NCBI GenBank assembly: GCA_030447045.1
Contig: JAUJMB010000005.1
Coordinates: 1-26,349, forward strand
Length of the DNA: 26,349 nt
DNA from: Rubrobacteraceae bacterium
GTDB taxonomy: Bacteria; Actinomycetota; Rubrobacteria; Rubrobacterales; Rubrobacteraceae
Direction of reading: 5' to 3'
Of this stretch, positions 7,061-14,371 are shown piece after piece. The position numbers and the translations under genes are program-made. Every line of letters starts with the position of its first letter. The first letter of the stretch is position 1. A model generated the notes under the pieces. The model did not search any database and was not told the origin of the DNA. It saw only the letters and a list, made by a program, of their open reading frames with translations.

Positions 7061-8495
7061 GGCCGTCGCGAACGCCCTCGGCGCCATCGTGGCCGCCGCC
7101 GGGGCCACGATGCTCGTGCCGGCCCTCTACGCGCTCCTTGCGGGCGACGGCCACGCCGCGGACTTCGCCCTTCCCGCGTTCGTCTCGCTGATCGTGGGCG
7201 CGGTCGCCTTCGTGCTCACCCGCAACCCGAACGCGCGCATCTTTGGCAGGGATGTCTTCCTGATCGTGGTGCTGGGTTGGATCTCGGTCGCCGCCGTCGG
7301 GTCTACGCCCTTCCTTCTCTCCGGCCTGATGGGGCCCGCGGACGCTTTTTTCGAGTCGATGGGCGGGTACACGACGACCGGCGCCTCGACGGTGGAGACG
7401 CCGGAGGACGTGGCGCGGTCGCTGCTCCTGTGGCGCAGCCTGACCCAGTGGTCCGGCGGCATCGGGATCGTGCTCATCCTCGTGGCCGTCGCCCCGCTGG
7501 TCGGCTTCGGGGCCGCCCAGCTCTACTCGGCCGAGGTCGCGAGCCCCGTGGCCGAGAGGCTCACCCCCCGCATCCAGGACACGGCCAAGATCCTCGTCTA
7601 CGTCTACGGGGCGCTTACGGTGGGAGGGGTCGTCTCGCTCCTCCTGGCGGGCATGGGCCCTTTCGACGCGGTCAACCACGCCCTCACGACGGTCTCGACC
7701 GGCGGCTACTCGACGCGCTCGGGCTCGATCGGTGCGTTCGACTCGCTGGCCGTCGAGCTGTGCGTGGCGGGCGGCATGGTCCTCTCGGGGGTCAATTTCG
7801 CCCTCTACTACCAGGCGGCCCGGGGACGGCGGCGGCGGGTGTCCGAGAACCGCGAGCTCCGATGGTACCTGGCGTTCATCCTCATAGGCACGGCCGTGGT
7901 GGCGGCCACCCTGTACTTTTTCGACTATTATGACTCGCCGGCGCGCGCGCTTCGGGAGTCGTTCTTTCAGACCACGAGCCTGCTGACCGGCACGGCGTTC
8001 ACGACGGCGGGCTGGACGGCGTGGGGTCCCCTGGCCCAGGGACTGCTGATGGTCTTTATGGCCATCGGGGCGTGCTCCGGCTCCACCAGCGGGGGCGTGA
8101 AGGTCGTCCGGGCGATCCTGCTCGTCCGCCACGCCGCCCAGGACGTCTTCAGGATGGTCCACCCCCAGGCCGTCACCCCCCTGAGGCTGGGCGACCGCGT
8201 CGTCTCGGAGCGGGTACGGACCACGTTTCTCGGGTTCTTTTTCGTCTACGTCCTGCTCCTGACCCTGGGCACGTTGCTCATGGGGTTGCATCAGATCCCC
8301 GTCGGCCACGCCTTCGGCGCGGTCTTTGCCTGCCTGAACATAACGGGCACCGCCCTGGGTCCCGTGGGAGATCCCGCGTTCTACGCCGCGCTCCCCCCTT
8401 CGGCCAAGCTGCTCCTCACGGTCTACATGCTGCTGGGCCGCCTGGAGCTGTTCACCGTGCTCGTCCTCCTGTCCCCCACGTTCTGGCGCGATTAA
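7050..8495 (+). CDS. trkH: Trk/Ktr potassium uptake protein, pore-forming subunit TrkH
   Basis: Membrane subunit that conducts potassium. The 481-residue protein has the four-fold membrane-pore-membrane repeat of the family. All four selectivity-filter loops are visible: GGYTTTGAS near residue 104-112, STGGYSTRSG near 213, TGTAFTTAGW near 313 and NITGTALGPVG near 430. The region after the third loop contains GACSGSTSGGVKVVRA and QDVFRMVHPQAV, typical of TrkH. The start is TTG at 7050, inside the end of trkA, which places the first membrane helix (VANALGAIVAAAGATML) directly at the N-terminus; later GTG codons would cut into that helix. It looks intact and should work with the TrkA encoded just before it. 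Confidence 0.95.
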   Translation: MHPRAVANALGAIVAAAGATMLVPALYALLAGDGHAADFALPAFVSLIVGAVAFVLTRNPNARIFGRDVFLIVVLGWISVAAVGSTPFLLSGLMGPADAFFESMGGYTTTGASTVETPEDVARSLLLWRSLTQWSGGIGIVLILVAVAPLVGFGAAQLYSAEVASPVAERLTPRIQDTAKILVYVYGALTVGGVVSLLLAGMGPFDAVNHALTTVSTGGYSTRSGSIGAFDSLAVELCVAGGMVLSGVNFALYYQAARGRRRRVSENRELRWYLAFILIGTAVVAATLYFFDYYDSPARALRESFFQTTSLLTGTAFTTAGWTAWGPLAQGLLMVFMAIGACSGSTSGGVKVVRAILLVRHAAQDVFRMVHPQAVTPLRLGDRVVSERVRTTFLGFFFVYVLLLTLGTLLMGLHQIPVGHAFGAVFACLNITGTALGPVGDPAFYAALPPSAKLLLTVYMLLGRLELFTVLVLLSPTFWRD

Positions 8496-8504
8496 AGAGC
8501 CCGG

Positions 8505-9273
8505 ATGAACTACAGGATCGTTCTGGGGTAAACGCGGGGGCTATCCTCGCCATCGGCGCTTCGCTCCTGGTTCCGCTGGGGATCTCGCTGTTCTACCGGG
8601 ACGGCTCGTGGGTGAGCTTCGTCTTGCCGGCCGCGGTGATGCTCGCGGTGGGCGGCGTCGGGTTCAGGCTGGCCCGCGAACCGCGGGGTGCTTCGAAGGA
8701 GACTACGAATCCGCGGGCCGCGCGCTCCGCGACTCGGCGTTCACGGTACCAAGCATCATCACGACCACCGGCTTTGTAACCGCCGACTTCGACACGTGGA
8801 ACCCTTCGGCCGAGATCATCCTCGTTCTGCTCATGTTCGTCGGCGGCTGCGCCGGTTCGACCGCCGGCGGGATGAAGGTGATACGCGTCCTTATCGTCTT
8901 CTGGACCATCGTCCAGGACGTCTTCCGGATGGTCCATCCGAGGGCCGTCACCCCTTTGAGCATCGGCGGTCGCGTGATACCCGAAGGCGCGAGGGTCGCG
9001 GCCCTGGGGCTGTTCGCCGCCTGGATCGGCGTCTTCGGCCTCGCGACCTTTCTCGACGCCCTCCAGGAGAACCTCACCCCCCTCTCCTCCGCGACCGCCG
9101 TCGCCGCCACCCTCAACGACGTCGGACCCGGGCTCGGCCAGGTCGGTGCCACCGAGGGCTACGAGGTCGTCAATCCCTTCGGACGCGTTGTGCTCACCGT
9201 GTGCATGCTCCTGGGCCGGCTGGAGATCTTCACCGTCCTCGCCCTGCTCTCCCCCGCCTTCTGGAGAAGATAA
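8505..9273 (+). pseudogene. second trkH copy, frameshifted and internally deleted
   Basis: Remains of another TrkH-like pore protein. An ATG at 8505 begins MNYRIVLG and hits a stop at once because a run of four G (8525-8528) appears one base short. With one extra G the reading continues VNAGAILAIGASLLVPLGIS through a first helix pair to about 8690, like the N-terminus of the intact TrkH. The protein then jumps, in another frame, to FEGDYESAGRALRDSAF, the region before the third pore loop, and continues normally through ITTTGFVTADF, GGCAGSTAGGMKVIRV, QDVFRMVHPRAV and the last helix SPAFWRR. By comparison with the upstream trkH about 220 codons are missing, including pore loops one and two. Two independent lesions make a functional product improbable. 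Confidence 0.85.
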
Positions 9274-9280
9274 AGAGAGC

Positions 9281-9401
9281 TTTCAGCCGTCAGCTATCAG
9301 CCTCTTCAGATGTCCGGGATCTCTTCACGCAAGACAGAGGCCTCTATGACGCAGGCCCGGCCCCTGCAAGATGACCTGCTGATGGCCAAAAGCTGACGGC
9401 T
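9281..9401. repeat. inverted element of phased 7-bp units
   Basis: The left arm has three 7-bp units in a row: TTTCAGC, CGTCAGC and TATCAGC (9281-9301), then CTCTTCAG. The right arm has GCTGATG, GCCAAAA and GCTGACG (9378-9398), which read on the other strand are CGTCAGC, TTTTGGC and CATCAGC. AGCCGTCAGCT (9285-9295) and AGCTGACGGCT (9391-9401) are exact inverted copies, and the right arm touches the arginase stop codon. The about 76 bases between hold no gene. The element resembles the one at 18603-18715. Confidence 0.6.
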
Positions 9402-10320
9402 ATTCCGGCAGGTCTATGATCCTGCGCCCCAGCAGGCTCTCGACGAGCTCGACGGCGAGGGCGGCGGTGCCGTTGCGGACGTCGAGGATGGGGTTGACCT
9501 CGACGACGTCCAGGGAGGTGACGACACCGGCCTCGTTTATGAGCTCCATGACGAGGTGCGCCTCGCGGTAGGTGAGGCCGCCGCGCACGGGCGTGCCGAC
9601 ACCGGGGGCTATCTCGGGGTCGAGGACGTCGAGGTCGAAGGAGAGGTGGACGCGGTCGGCGTGGCCGAGGTCCTTCATCGCCTGTCGGACCACGCGGGCC
9701 ACGCCGTAGGCGTCTATCTCCTTCATGGTGTAGGCGCGGGCGCCGGCCTCGCGCAGCAGGTTGCGCTCTTCGAGGTCCACGGACCTCAAGCCGATCAGGA
9801 CGGCGTCCTCGGGCCTCACGCTCGCGCCGGGACCCCCGATATCTACGAGGCCGGGCGGGCCGTTGCCCGTGAGGGTGGCGAGCGGCATCCCGTGGATGTT
9901 CCCCGAGGGCGAGGTCTCGGGGGTGTTGAAGTCCGCGTGGGCGTCGAGCCAGATCACGCCGGTCCGGCCACCGGCGGCGCCCGCCACCCCGGAGACGGTC
10001 CCTATCGAGATGGAGTGGTCCCCCCCGAGAAAGATCGGGAACAGCCCCTCGGAGACCACCGCCTCCGCCCGCCGGGCCACCTCCTCGCAGACGGCCCGCA
10101 CGGCGTCCAGATGCCTGACGCTCTCGTCGCTCTCGACGAGCTCGGGGATGGGCACGCGTGCGTTCCCAAGGTCGGTGACGGGACGGCCGAGCTCCTCGAT
10201 GGCGGCCTCCATGCGCGCGTAACGAATCGCGCTCGGCCCCATGTCGACGCCGCGGCGGCCCTGGCCGAGGTCCATCGGGACGCCGAAGATACCGACGGGC
10301 GCCCGGCCGTCCTCAGGCAA
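9400..10320 (-). CDS. rocF: arginase (ureohydrolase family)
   Basis: Hydrolyses arginine to ornithine and urea at a two-manganese centre in the cytoplasm. The 306-residue protein has the arginase-type N-terminus GVPMDLGQGRRGVDMGPSAIR, which favours arginase over agmatinase. The metal ligand motifs follow in order: GGDHSIS near residue 98, DAHADFNTP near 125 with SGNIHGMPLA after it, and SFDLDVLDP near 225-233, then GLTYREA. The start is TTG at 10318-10320, overlapping the last eight bases of the upstream gamma-glutamyltransferase gene, so translation is likely coupled; a later start would cut off the first beta strand. The pairing may point to amino-acid or glutathione-derived nitrogen use. 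Agmatinase or formimidoylglutamase is less likely because of the N-terminal motif. Confidence 0.88.
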   Translation of the reverse strand: MPEDGRAPVGIFGVPMDLGQGRRGVDMGPSAIRYARMEAAIEELGRPVTDLGNARVPIPELVESDESVRHLDAVRAVCEEVARRAEAVVSEGLFPIFLGGDHSISIGTVSGVAGAAGGRTGVIWLDAHADFNTPETSPSGNIHGMPLATLTGNGPPGLVDIGGPGASVRPEDAVLIGLRSVDLEERNLLREAGARAYTMKEIDAYGVARVVRQAMKDLGHADRVHLSFDLDVLDPEIAPGVGTPVRGGLTYREAHLVMELINEAGVVTSLDVVEVNPILDVRNGTAALAVELVESLLGRRIIDLPE

Positions 10321-11863
10321 AGGAGACCCCCCCGGACCGCCGAGGGTCGGCCGCCGCCTCGAACCTTCCCTCCGCAGTCAGCCTGACGGCGTTGACGCCG
10401 CCGAAGAACATGTTGGGCTCCTCGTAGGGGAGCACGCGCCCGAAGCGCCGCAGGTCCGCGGCCCGCCCGCCGCTCTCGTAGGCGAAGAGGTCCCCCTCGG
10501 CGTGGAACCGGGGCGCCAGGACGGCCTCCTCGACGGTCATCCCGAGGTCCAGCACGTTGACGAGCGTCTGCAGGATGGCGGTCGGTATACGAGAGGCGCC
10601 GGGGGAGCCGAGGGCGACGATCCCACCCTCCGCGGAGGAGACCACGGTCGGGCTCATGCTGGAGACGAGCCGCTCGCCGGGGTCGAGGGCGTGAAACCCC
10701 TTAGGGTTGAGCTCCGGCTCGCCGAGGCTGTTGTTCAGGGGTATCCCCGTGCCGGGCACCACGAGCCCGGAGCCGTACCCCATGCTGGCGGTGATGGAGA
10801 CGGCGAGCCCGTCGGCGTCCACGCAGGAGAGGTGGCTCGTCTGCGGGGAGCCGAAGCCCTGGAAGATGCGGCGGCGCTGAGCCTCGGCGTACTCCTCGCC
10901 GGTCAGGCGGGCGGCCACGCGGTCGTTGCGCGTGCCGTCGAGGTACTGCGTCTCCCGGTCCTCGAGCGCGAGCCTCATGGCGCCGGCCATGACGGTCACG
11001 TACTCCTCGTCCGGCATCGCCGCGAGGTCGTAGGCCGAGACGACCTTGAGCATCTGGGCGAGGGTGGGCCCGCCGGCCGAGGGCGGCCCGTTCGTGTACA
11101 TCTCCCCTGGCCCGTAGCGCACGCTCATCGGCTCCCTGATGACGGGCCGGTACTCGGCGAGGTCCGTCTCCGTCAGGATCCCTTCCATCCCGAGGACGTA
11201 GGCGGAGATCCTGCGCCCAAGCTCCCCCTCGTAGAAGAGGTCGGCTCCCTCCTCGCCGACGGCCTCCAGCGTCTCCGCGAGCTCGGGGAAGCGCATCTCC
11301 TCGCCCTCCCGGTAGACCCGGCCGTTCTTGTAGAAGTGCCGCCGCGTCTCGTCGGTGAGCCTGAGCACCTCCTCGGCGACGGAGAACCACAGCCCGGAGG
11401 TCCTGCACAGCCTGAACCCCTCCCGCGCGAGCCTCACGGCCGGGGCGAGCGCCTCCCGCAGGCCAAGCCTCCCGTGCCGCGCCAGCAACGCCTCCCAGCC
11501 GCGCAGCGAACCCGGCACCGAGACCGCCGCCCCGCCCACAATGGACTCGACGCCCGCCCCGTACTTGAGCGTTACGGACTGGGGGCTACCTCCCGCCCCG
11601 AAGGCCGAACGCGGCAGGCCCTTGCCCGGCATCACGTCATAGTAATCCACCACCTCCGCCGCCCCGTCCGACCGGCGCACCAGGGCGAACCCGCCGCCCC
11701 CGATGGAGCTCATCAGGGGCTCGGTAACGCTAACCGCCGCCGCGGCGGCCACGGCGGCGTCGGCGGCGTTGCCCCCGGTGCGGAAGACCTCCGAGGCGGC
11801 CTCGGCGGCGTACGGCGTACCCGCTGAGGCGGCGAAGAGGGTCTCTGGGCCCGGTGCGTTCAT
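10313..11863 (-). CDS. gamma-glutamyltransferase family protein (Ntn hydrolase)
   Basis: A 516-residue member of the family that cleaves or transfers gamma-glutamyl groups of glutathione and related compounds. The chain is made as one precursor that cuts itself before a threonine. Here that residue is Thr342 in the SPQTSHLSCVDADG motif, matching the usual T-T/S-H-x-S. The large subunit region has GGNAADAAVAAAAAVSVTEP near residues 30-50 and SSIGGGGFAL, and the small subunit has LNNSLGEPELNP, SSMSPTVV and GSPGASRIPTAILQ. No signal peptide is seen, so it should be cytoplasmic, unlike the periplasmic E. coli enzyme. The ATG at 11861-11863 has no Shine-Dalgarno sequence. It is co-transcribed with arginase. 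Acylase-like activities of GGT relatives are possible. Confidence 0.88.
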   Translation of the reverse strand: MNAPGPETLFAASAGTPYAAEAASEVFRTGGNAADAAVAAAAAVSVTEPLMSSIGGGGFALVRRSDGAAEVVDYYDVMPGKGLPRSAFGAGGSPQSVTLKYGAGVESIVGGAAVSVPGSLRGWEALLARHGRLGLREALAPAVRLAREGFRLCRTSGLWFSVAEEVLRLTDETRRHFYKNGRVYREGEEMRFPELAETLEAVGEEGADLFYEGELGRRISAYVLGMEGILTETDLAEYRPVIREPMSVRYGPGEMYTNGPPSAGGPTLAQMLKVVSAYDLAAMPDEEYVTVMAGAMRLALEDRETQYLDGTRNDRVAARLTGEEYAEAQRRRIFQGFGSPQTSHLSCVDADGLAVSITASMGYGSGLVVPGTGIPLNNSLGEPELNPKGFHALDPGERLVSSMSPTVVSSAEGGIVALGSPGASRIPTAILQTLVNVLDLGMTVEEAVLAPRFHAEGDLFAYESGGRAADLRRFGRVLPYEEPNMFFGGVNAVRLTAEGRFEAAADPRRSGGVSFA

Positions 11864-11915
11864 TATTGGCTATCATACGCGAGCAAACGATCCGGCGAAA
11901 ACGGGGGACAGGGAT
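11864..11915. promoter_or_regulatory. divergent promoter region between gamma-glutamyltransferase and nicotinate phosphoribosyltransferase
   Basis: Only 52 bases separate the two starts. On the minus strand TATGAT (11872-11877) lies eight bases before the ATG of the transferase, which itself lacks a ribosome binding site, so its mRNA may be leaderless. On the plus strand the overlapping TATCAT is a possible -10 for the phosphoribosyltransferase. No clear -35 boxes are seen. Confidence 0.3.
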
Positions 11916-13067
11916 TTGGGCGAGGGCGGGCAGAGGTTCAACTCGGCGACGGATGCGGAGATCCTGAACGCCGAGGTCGCCGACTCCTACTTCCACCGCA
12001 CGATGGAGGTGCTCCGCTCGCGCGGCCTGGAGGACACCCCGGTCCACGCCGAGCTCGCCTACAAGACCTCCGACCCCGACGCCTGGTTCGTTGTCGCAGG
12101 ACTGGATGAGGTCGCGTACCTCTTCGAGGACGTGCCGGTCGAGGTGAGGGCGGTGCCCGAGGGCACTGTTTGCCGCCCCCACGAGCCTGTCCTGACCCTC
12201 TCCGGCCCGTACGGCGCCTTTGCCGAGCACGAGACTGCCCTGCTGGGGCTGCTCTGCCAGGCGTCGGGGATCGCCACGGGAGCGGCCAGGTGCCGGATCG
12301 CCGCGGAGGACAGGCCGGTCGTCTCGTTCGGGGCGCGCCGGATGCACCCTGCCATCGTGCCCATGATCGAGCGCTCGGCGTACCTCGGCGGCTGCGACAG
12401 GGTCGCGGTGGACCTGGCCGTCGAACGCATGGGTATCCCGGCTACCGGCACCATGCCCCACGCGCTGGTGCTCATGGTCGGCTCGACCGCCGAGGCCGCG
12501 AAGGCCTTCGACGAGACGGTCGGCCCAGACGTGCCCCGCACCATAATCATCGACACCTTCGACGACGAGAAGTTCGGCGCGCTGCTGGCCGCCCGCGCCA
12601 TCCCCGACTCGATCTACGCCGTCAGGATGGACACGCCGGGTAACCGCCGCGGGGACTTCCGCGACCTTATGCGCGAGGTGCGCTGGGAGCTCGACCGCCA
12701 CGGGTTCTCCCACGTTAGGATCTTCGCCTCGGGCGGCATCGACGTGGACTACATCCTCCACCTCAACCCCGTCTGCGACGCCTACGGCGTCGGCGGTGCT
12801 ATCGCGGATGCGCCCATGATCGACTACTCCCTGGACATCGTCGAGGTGGACGGCGAGGACCGCTCCAAGCGCGGCAAGCGCGGCGGCCGCAAGCACCTGA
12901 TCGAGTTGGCCGACGGCACACGCCACGTCCTGCCCGAGAACGCCCCCCGTCCCGACGGCTCCAGGGACGTTCTCCGCCCTATCGCGGAGGCCGCCAACGA
13001 CGGCGACGTCAACGCCATCAGGGACCGCGTGCTCGCCCAGCTCGCCACCGGCGATTTCCCGCTCTGA
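11916..13067 (+). CDS. pncB: nicotinate phosphoribosyltransferase
   Basis: Joins nicotinate and PRPP to make nicotinate mononucleotide in the NAD salvage (Preiss-Handler) pathway. The 383-residue protein follows the short archaeal/Thermoplasma-type enzyme: FNSATDAEILNAEVADSYF, then ETALLGLLCQASGIATGA, SFGARRMHPAIVPMIERSAY, GTMPHALVLMVG, DTFDDEKFGALLAAR, MDTPGNRRGDFRDLMREVRW, and the phosphate loop ASGGIDVDYI with YGVGGAIA. After KRGKRGGRK the family often has a CxxC...CxC zinc ribbon; here the cysteines are gone. The start is TTG at 11916 behind GGGGGACAGGGA. A longer frame to the left would overlap the divergent gene antisense and is not believed. The product is also the usual ribose donor in cobalamin lower-ligand synthesis. 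Confidence 0.92.
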   Translation: MGEGGQRFNSATDAEILNAEVADSYFHRTMEVLRSRGLEDTPVHAELAYKTSDPDAWFVVAGLDEVAYLFEDVPVEVRAVPEGTVCRPHEPVLTLSGPYGAFAEHETALLGLLCQASGIATGAARCRIAAEDRPVVSFGARRMHPAIVPMIERSAYLGGCDRVAVDLAVERMGIPATGTMPHALVLMVGSTAEAAKAFDETVGPDVPRTIIIDTFDDEKFGALLAARAIPDSIYAVRMDTPGNRRGDFRDLMREVRWELDRHGFSHVRIFASGGIDVDYILHLNPVCDAYGVGGAIADAPMIDYSLDIVEVDGEDRSKRGKRGGRKHLIELADGTRHVLPENAPRPDGSRDVLRPIAEAANDGDVNAIRDRVLAQLATGDFPL

Positions 13068-13091
13068 GCAGACTCTCCGCCGCGTCTAATC

Positions 13092-13168
13092 CAAAAGGGC
13101 TAGAGGATCGTAAGCACTATAGACGATGCAGAATTCGTCCATTTGTGTGATGTGATGGAGCCCTTTTG
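13092..13168. repeat. 10-bp inverted repeat around a 57-base spacer, upstream of the zinc-ribbon gene
   Basis: CAAAAGGGCT at 13092-13101 and AGCCCTTTTG at 13159-13168 are exact inverted copies. The spacer is clearly more AT-rich than its surroundings. It lies in the 149-base gap after nicotinate phosphoribosyltransferase and ends just before a candidate -10 box (GATAAT, 13173-13178) of the next gene. It could be a paired operator, a terminator stem with a long loop, or the ends of a small lost insertion. Confidence 0.45.
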
Positions 13169-13216
13169 CCAGGATAATTACGTGCAGAAGGACGAGATCA
13201 CGGAGAGGAAAACGGG

Positions 13217-13690
13217 ATGGAGCACACGGCCCCCGACACCACCCCCCTTACCTGCCCCTTCTGCGAGGCATCGGACCTGACGGATTTCGGCCGAAACGTG
13301 GCGCGCTGCGGCGCGTGCGGCGGGATCCTCGGCGGCGACTTCCTCAACCTGCTGCGCCGGATCTCCACCCTCCCCAACCCCGCCGGCCGGCACGCCTGCG
13401 AGTGTGGCCACCCGGAGATGCGCCTCCTCCCCGACGGCGTCTACCGCTGCCCGGCCTGCGGCTCGGAGGTCCTTCCCGTCTCCGCCGCCAGCGTCTCCTG
13501 GATGGAATCGGGACGGTCCGCCGCCTACCGCGAGGGTTGGCTGGACGGCCGCTACGGAGGGCCGGAGCCCCTGACCGAGAGCCGGCTCCTCGCCCGCTGG
13601 GAGGGCCAGGACCGCCTGGACTTCTACCGCGGGCGCCGCGCCGGCCGGGAGGCTAGGGTAGGCAAGAACCGCCTCATGGAAGCGTCGTAG
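13217..13690 (+). CDS. double zinc-ribbon protein, function unknown
   Basis: A 157-residue soluble protein with two zinc-ribbon knuckle pairs. The first is CPFC (Cys13, Cys16) with CGAC (Cys31, Cys34); the second is CEC (Cys61, Cys63) with CPAC (Cys78, Cys81) and the common LLPDGVYRCPACG pattern. The C-terminal 65 residues are basic and rich in aromatics and glycine, with two similar pieces, AYREGWLDGRYGG and FYRGRRAGREAR, that vaguely recall ribosome modulation factor. This could be a nucleic-acid or ribosome-binding protein, but that is inference. The ATG has GAGAGGAAAA upstream and a GATAAT about 40 bases before it. Its end faces the XRE-cupin gene, 58 bases away. Confidence 0.75.
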   Translation: MEHTAPDTTPLTCPFCEASDLTDFGRNVARCGACGGILGGDFLNLLRRISTLPNPAGRHACECGHPEMRLLPDGVYRCPACGSEVLPVSAASVSWMESGRSAAYREGWLDGRYGGPEPLTESRLLARWEGQDRLDFYRGRRAGREARVGKNRLMEAS

Positions 13691-13748
13691 GCCAACCGAT
13701 TGCCCCTGGTCCAGGGCCGTCGGTCCCTCCGCGTCGGACGCACTCCCT

Positions 13749-14327
13749 CTACGTGCCACCGGAGCTTATGACCAGGTAGTAGGAACACTCTCCCCGCCCG
13801 ACGTTGTCGAAGCGGTGGGGAACGTCGGCCTCGAAAAAGAGGGCGTCGCCCTCGCGGAGCAGGTACTTCTCCCCGTCCAGGATCGCCTCGAGCTCGCCCC
13901 TCTCTACGACCAGGTGCTCCTCCACGCCCTTGCGGTGCGGGGGGAAGTCGCCCGAGGTCGAGCCTTCGGGGACTACGTTGCGCAGGAACTCCACGCCCCG
14001 GCCGACGAAGGTCGGCGAGAGGGACTGGCGCTCGAAGCCGGTATCGGGGTCGCGCAGGACCGGTCGCCTCTCTTTAGGCACCACGACGACCTCGCGCCTC
14101 TCCTCCACGCCCGCCAGCCGCGAGAGGCTTACCCCCAGGCCCTCGGCCAGCCGCGCCGCGATGACGAGGGTGGGGTTCTTCTCGCCGCGCTCCAGCTTGG
14201 AGATCATGGCCCGGCTCACCCCCGACGCCGCCGCCAACTCCTCCAGGGTCAAACCGCGATCCTTGCGGAGTTCCCGCACGCGAACCCCCAGCCGCCCCGA
14301 AGAGACCGCCTCCACCAACCCCGACAC
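13749..14327 (-). CDS. XRE-family transcriptional regulator with C-terminal cupin domain
   Basis: A 192-residue DNA-binding regulator. Residues about 13-67 form an XRE/Cro helix-turn-helix: VRELRKDRGLTLEELAAAS, GVSRAMISKLERGEKNPT (recognition helix) and VIAARLAEGLGVSL. Residues about 110-188 form a cupin-2 barrel with EEHLVVERGELEAIL and LREGDALFFEADVPHRFDN, which normally binds a small effector. Proteins of this layout control catabolic or transport genes. GTG at 14325-14327 was chosen because AGGAGGT lies about eight bases upstream. It is divergent from a lactate-permease-type transporter with 44 bases between, so that gene is its most likely target, and a palindrome lies in the gap. Confidence 0.9.
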   Translation of the reverse strand: MSGLVEAVSSGRLGVRVRELRKDRGLTLEELAAASGVSRAMISKLERGEKNPTLVIAARLAEGLGVSLSRLAGVEERREVVVVPKERRPVLRDPDTGFERQSLSPTFVGRGVEFLRNVVPEGSTSGDFPPHRKGVEEHLVVERGELEAILDGEKYLLREGDALFFEADVPHRFDNVGRGECSYYLVISSGGT

Positions 14328-14353
14328 CGCCGTTGCACCTCCTCCACGTTTTT

Positions 14354-14371
14354 GGTAGAAGATATTCTATC
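14354..14371. promoter_or_regulatory. palindromic operator candidate between XRE-cupin regulator and transporter
   Basis: TAGAA (14356-14360), GATA, TTCTA (14365-14369) form a small dyad in an AT-rich patch that ends at the transporter's ATG. Read on the minus strand the same place gives TAGAAT, a possible -10 for the regulator. Overlap with the start codon would suit repression of the transporter and self-control of the regulator. Confidence 0.4.

Noticed and set aside
4793..7108. A 771-codon open frame on the minus strand opposite the RCK and TrkA genes
   Set aside because: It is the mirror of well-matched potassium-transport genes; its translation is rich in Arg, His, Asp and Pro as expected for antisense frames in GC-rich DNA and matches no family.
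10241..11827. A 528-codon plus-strand frame opposite the gamma-glutamyltransferase gene
   Set aside because: Antisense shadow of a conserved enzyme, with low-complexity composition and no ribosome binding site.
11703..11915. N-terminal extension of nicotinate phosphoribosyltransferase
   Set aside because: The extension reads antisense into the transferase gene and has no counterpart in the family; TTG at 11916 gives the normal length.
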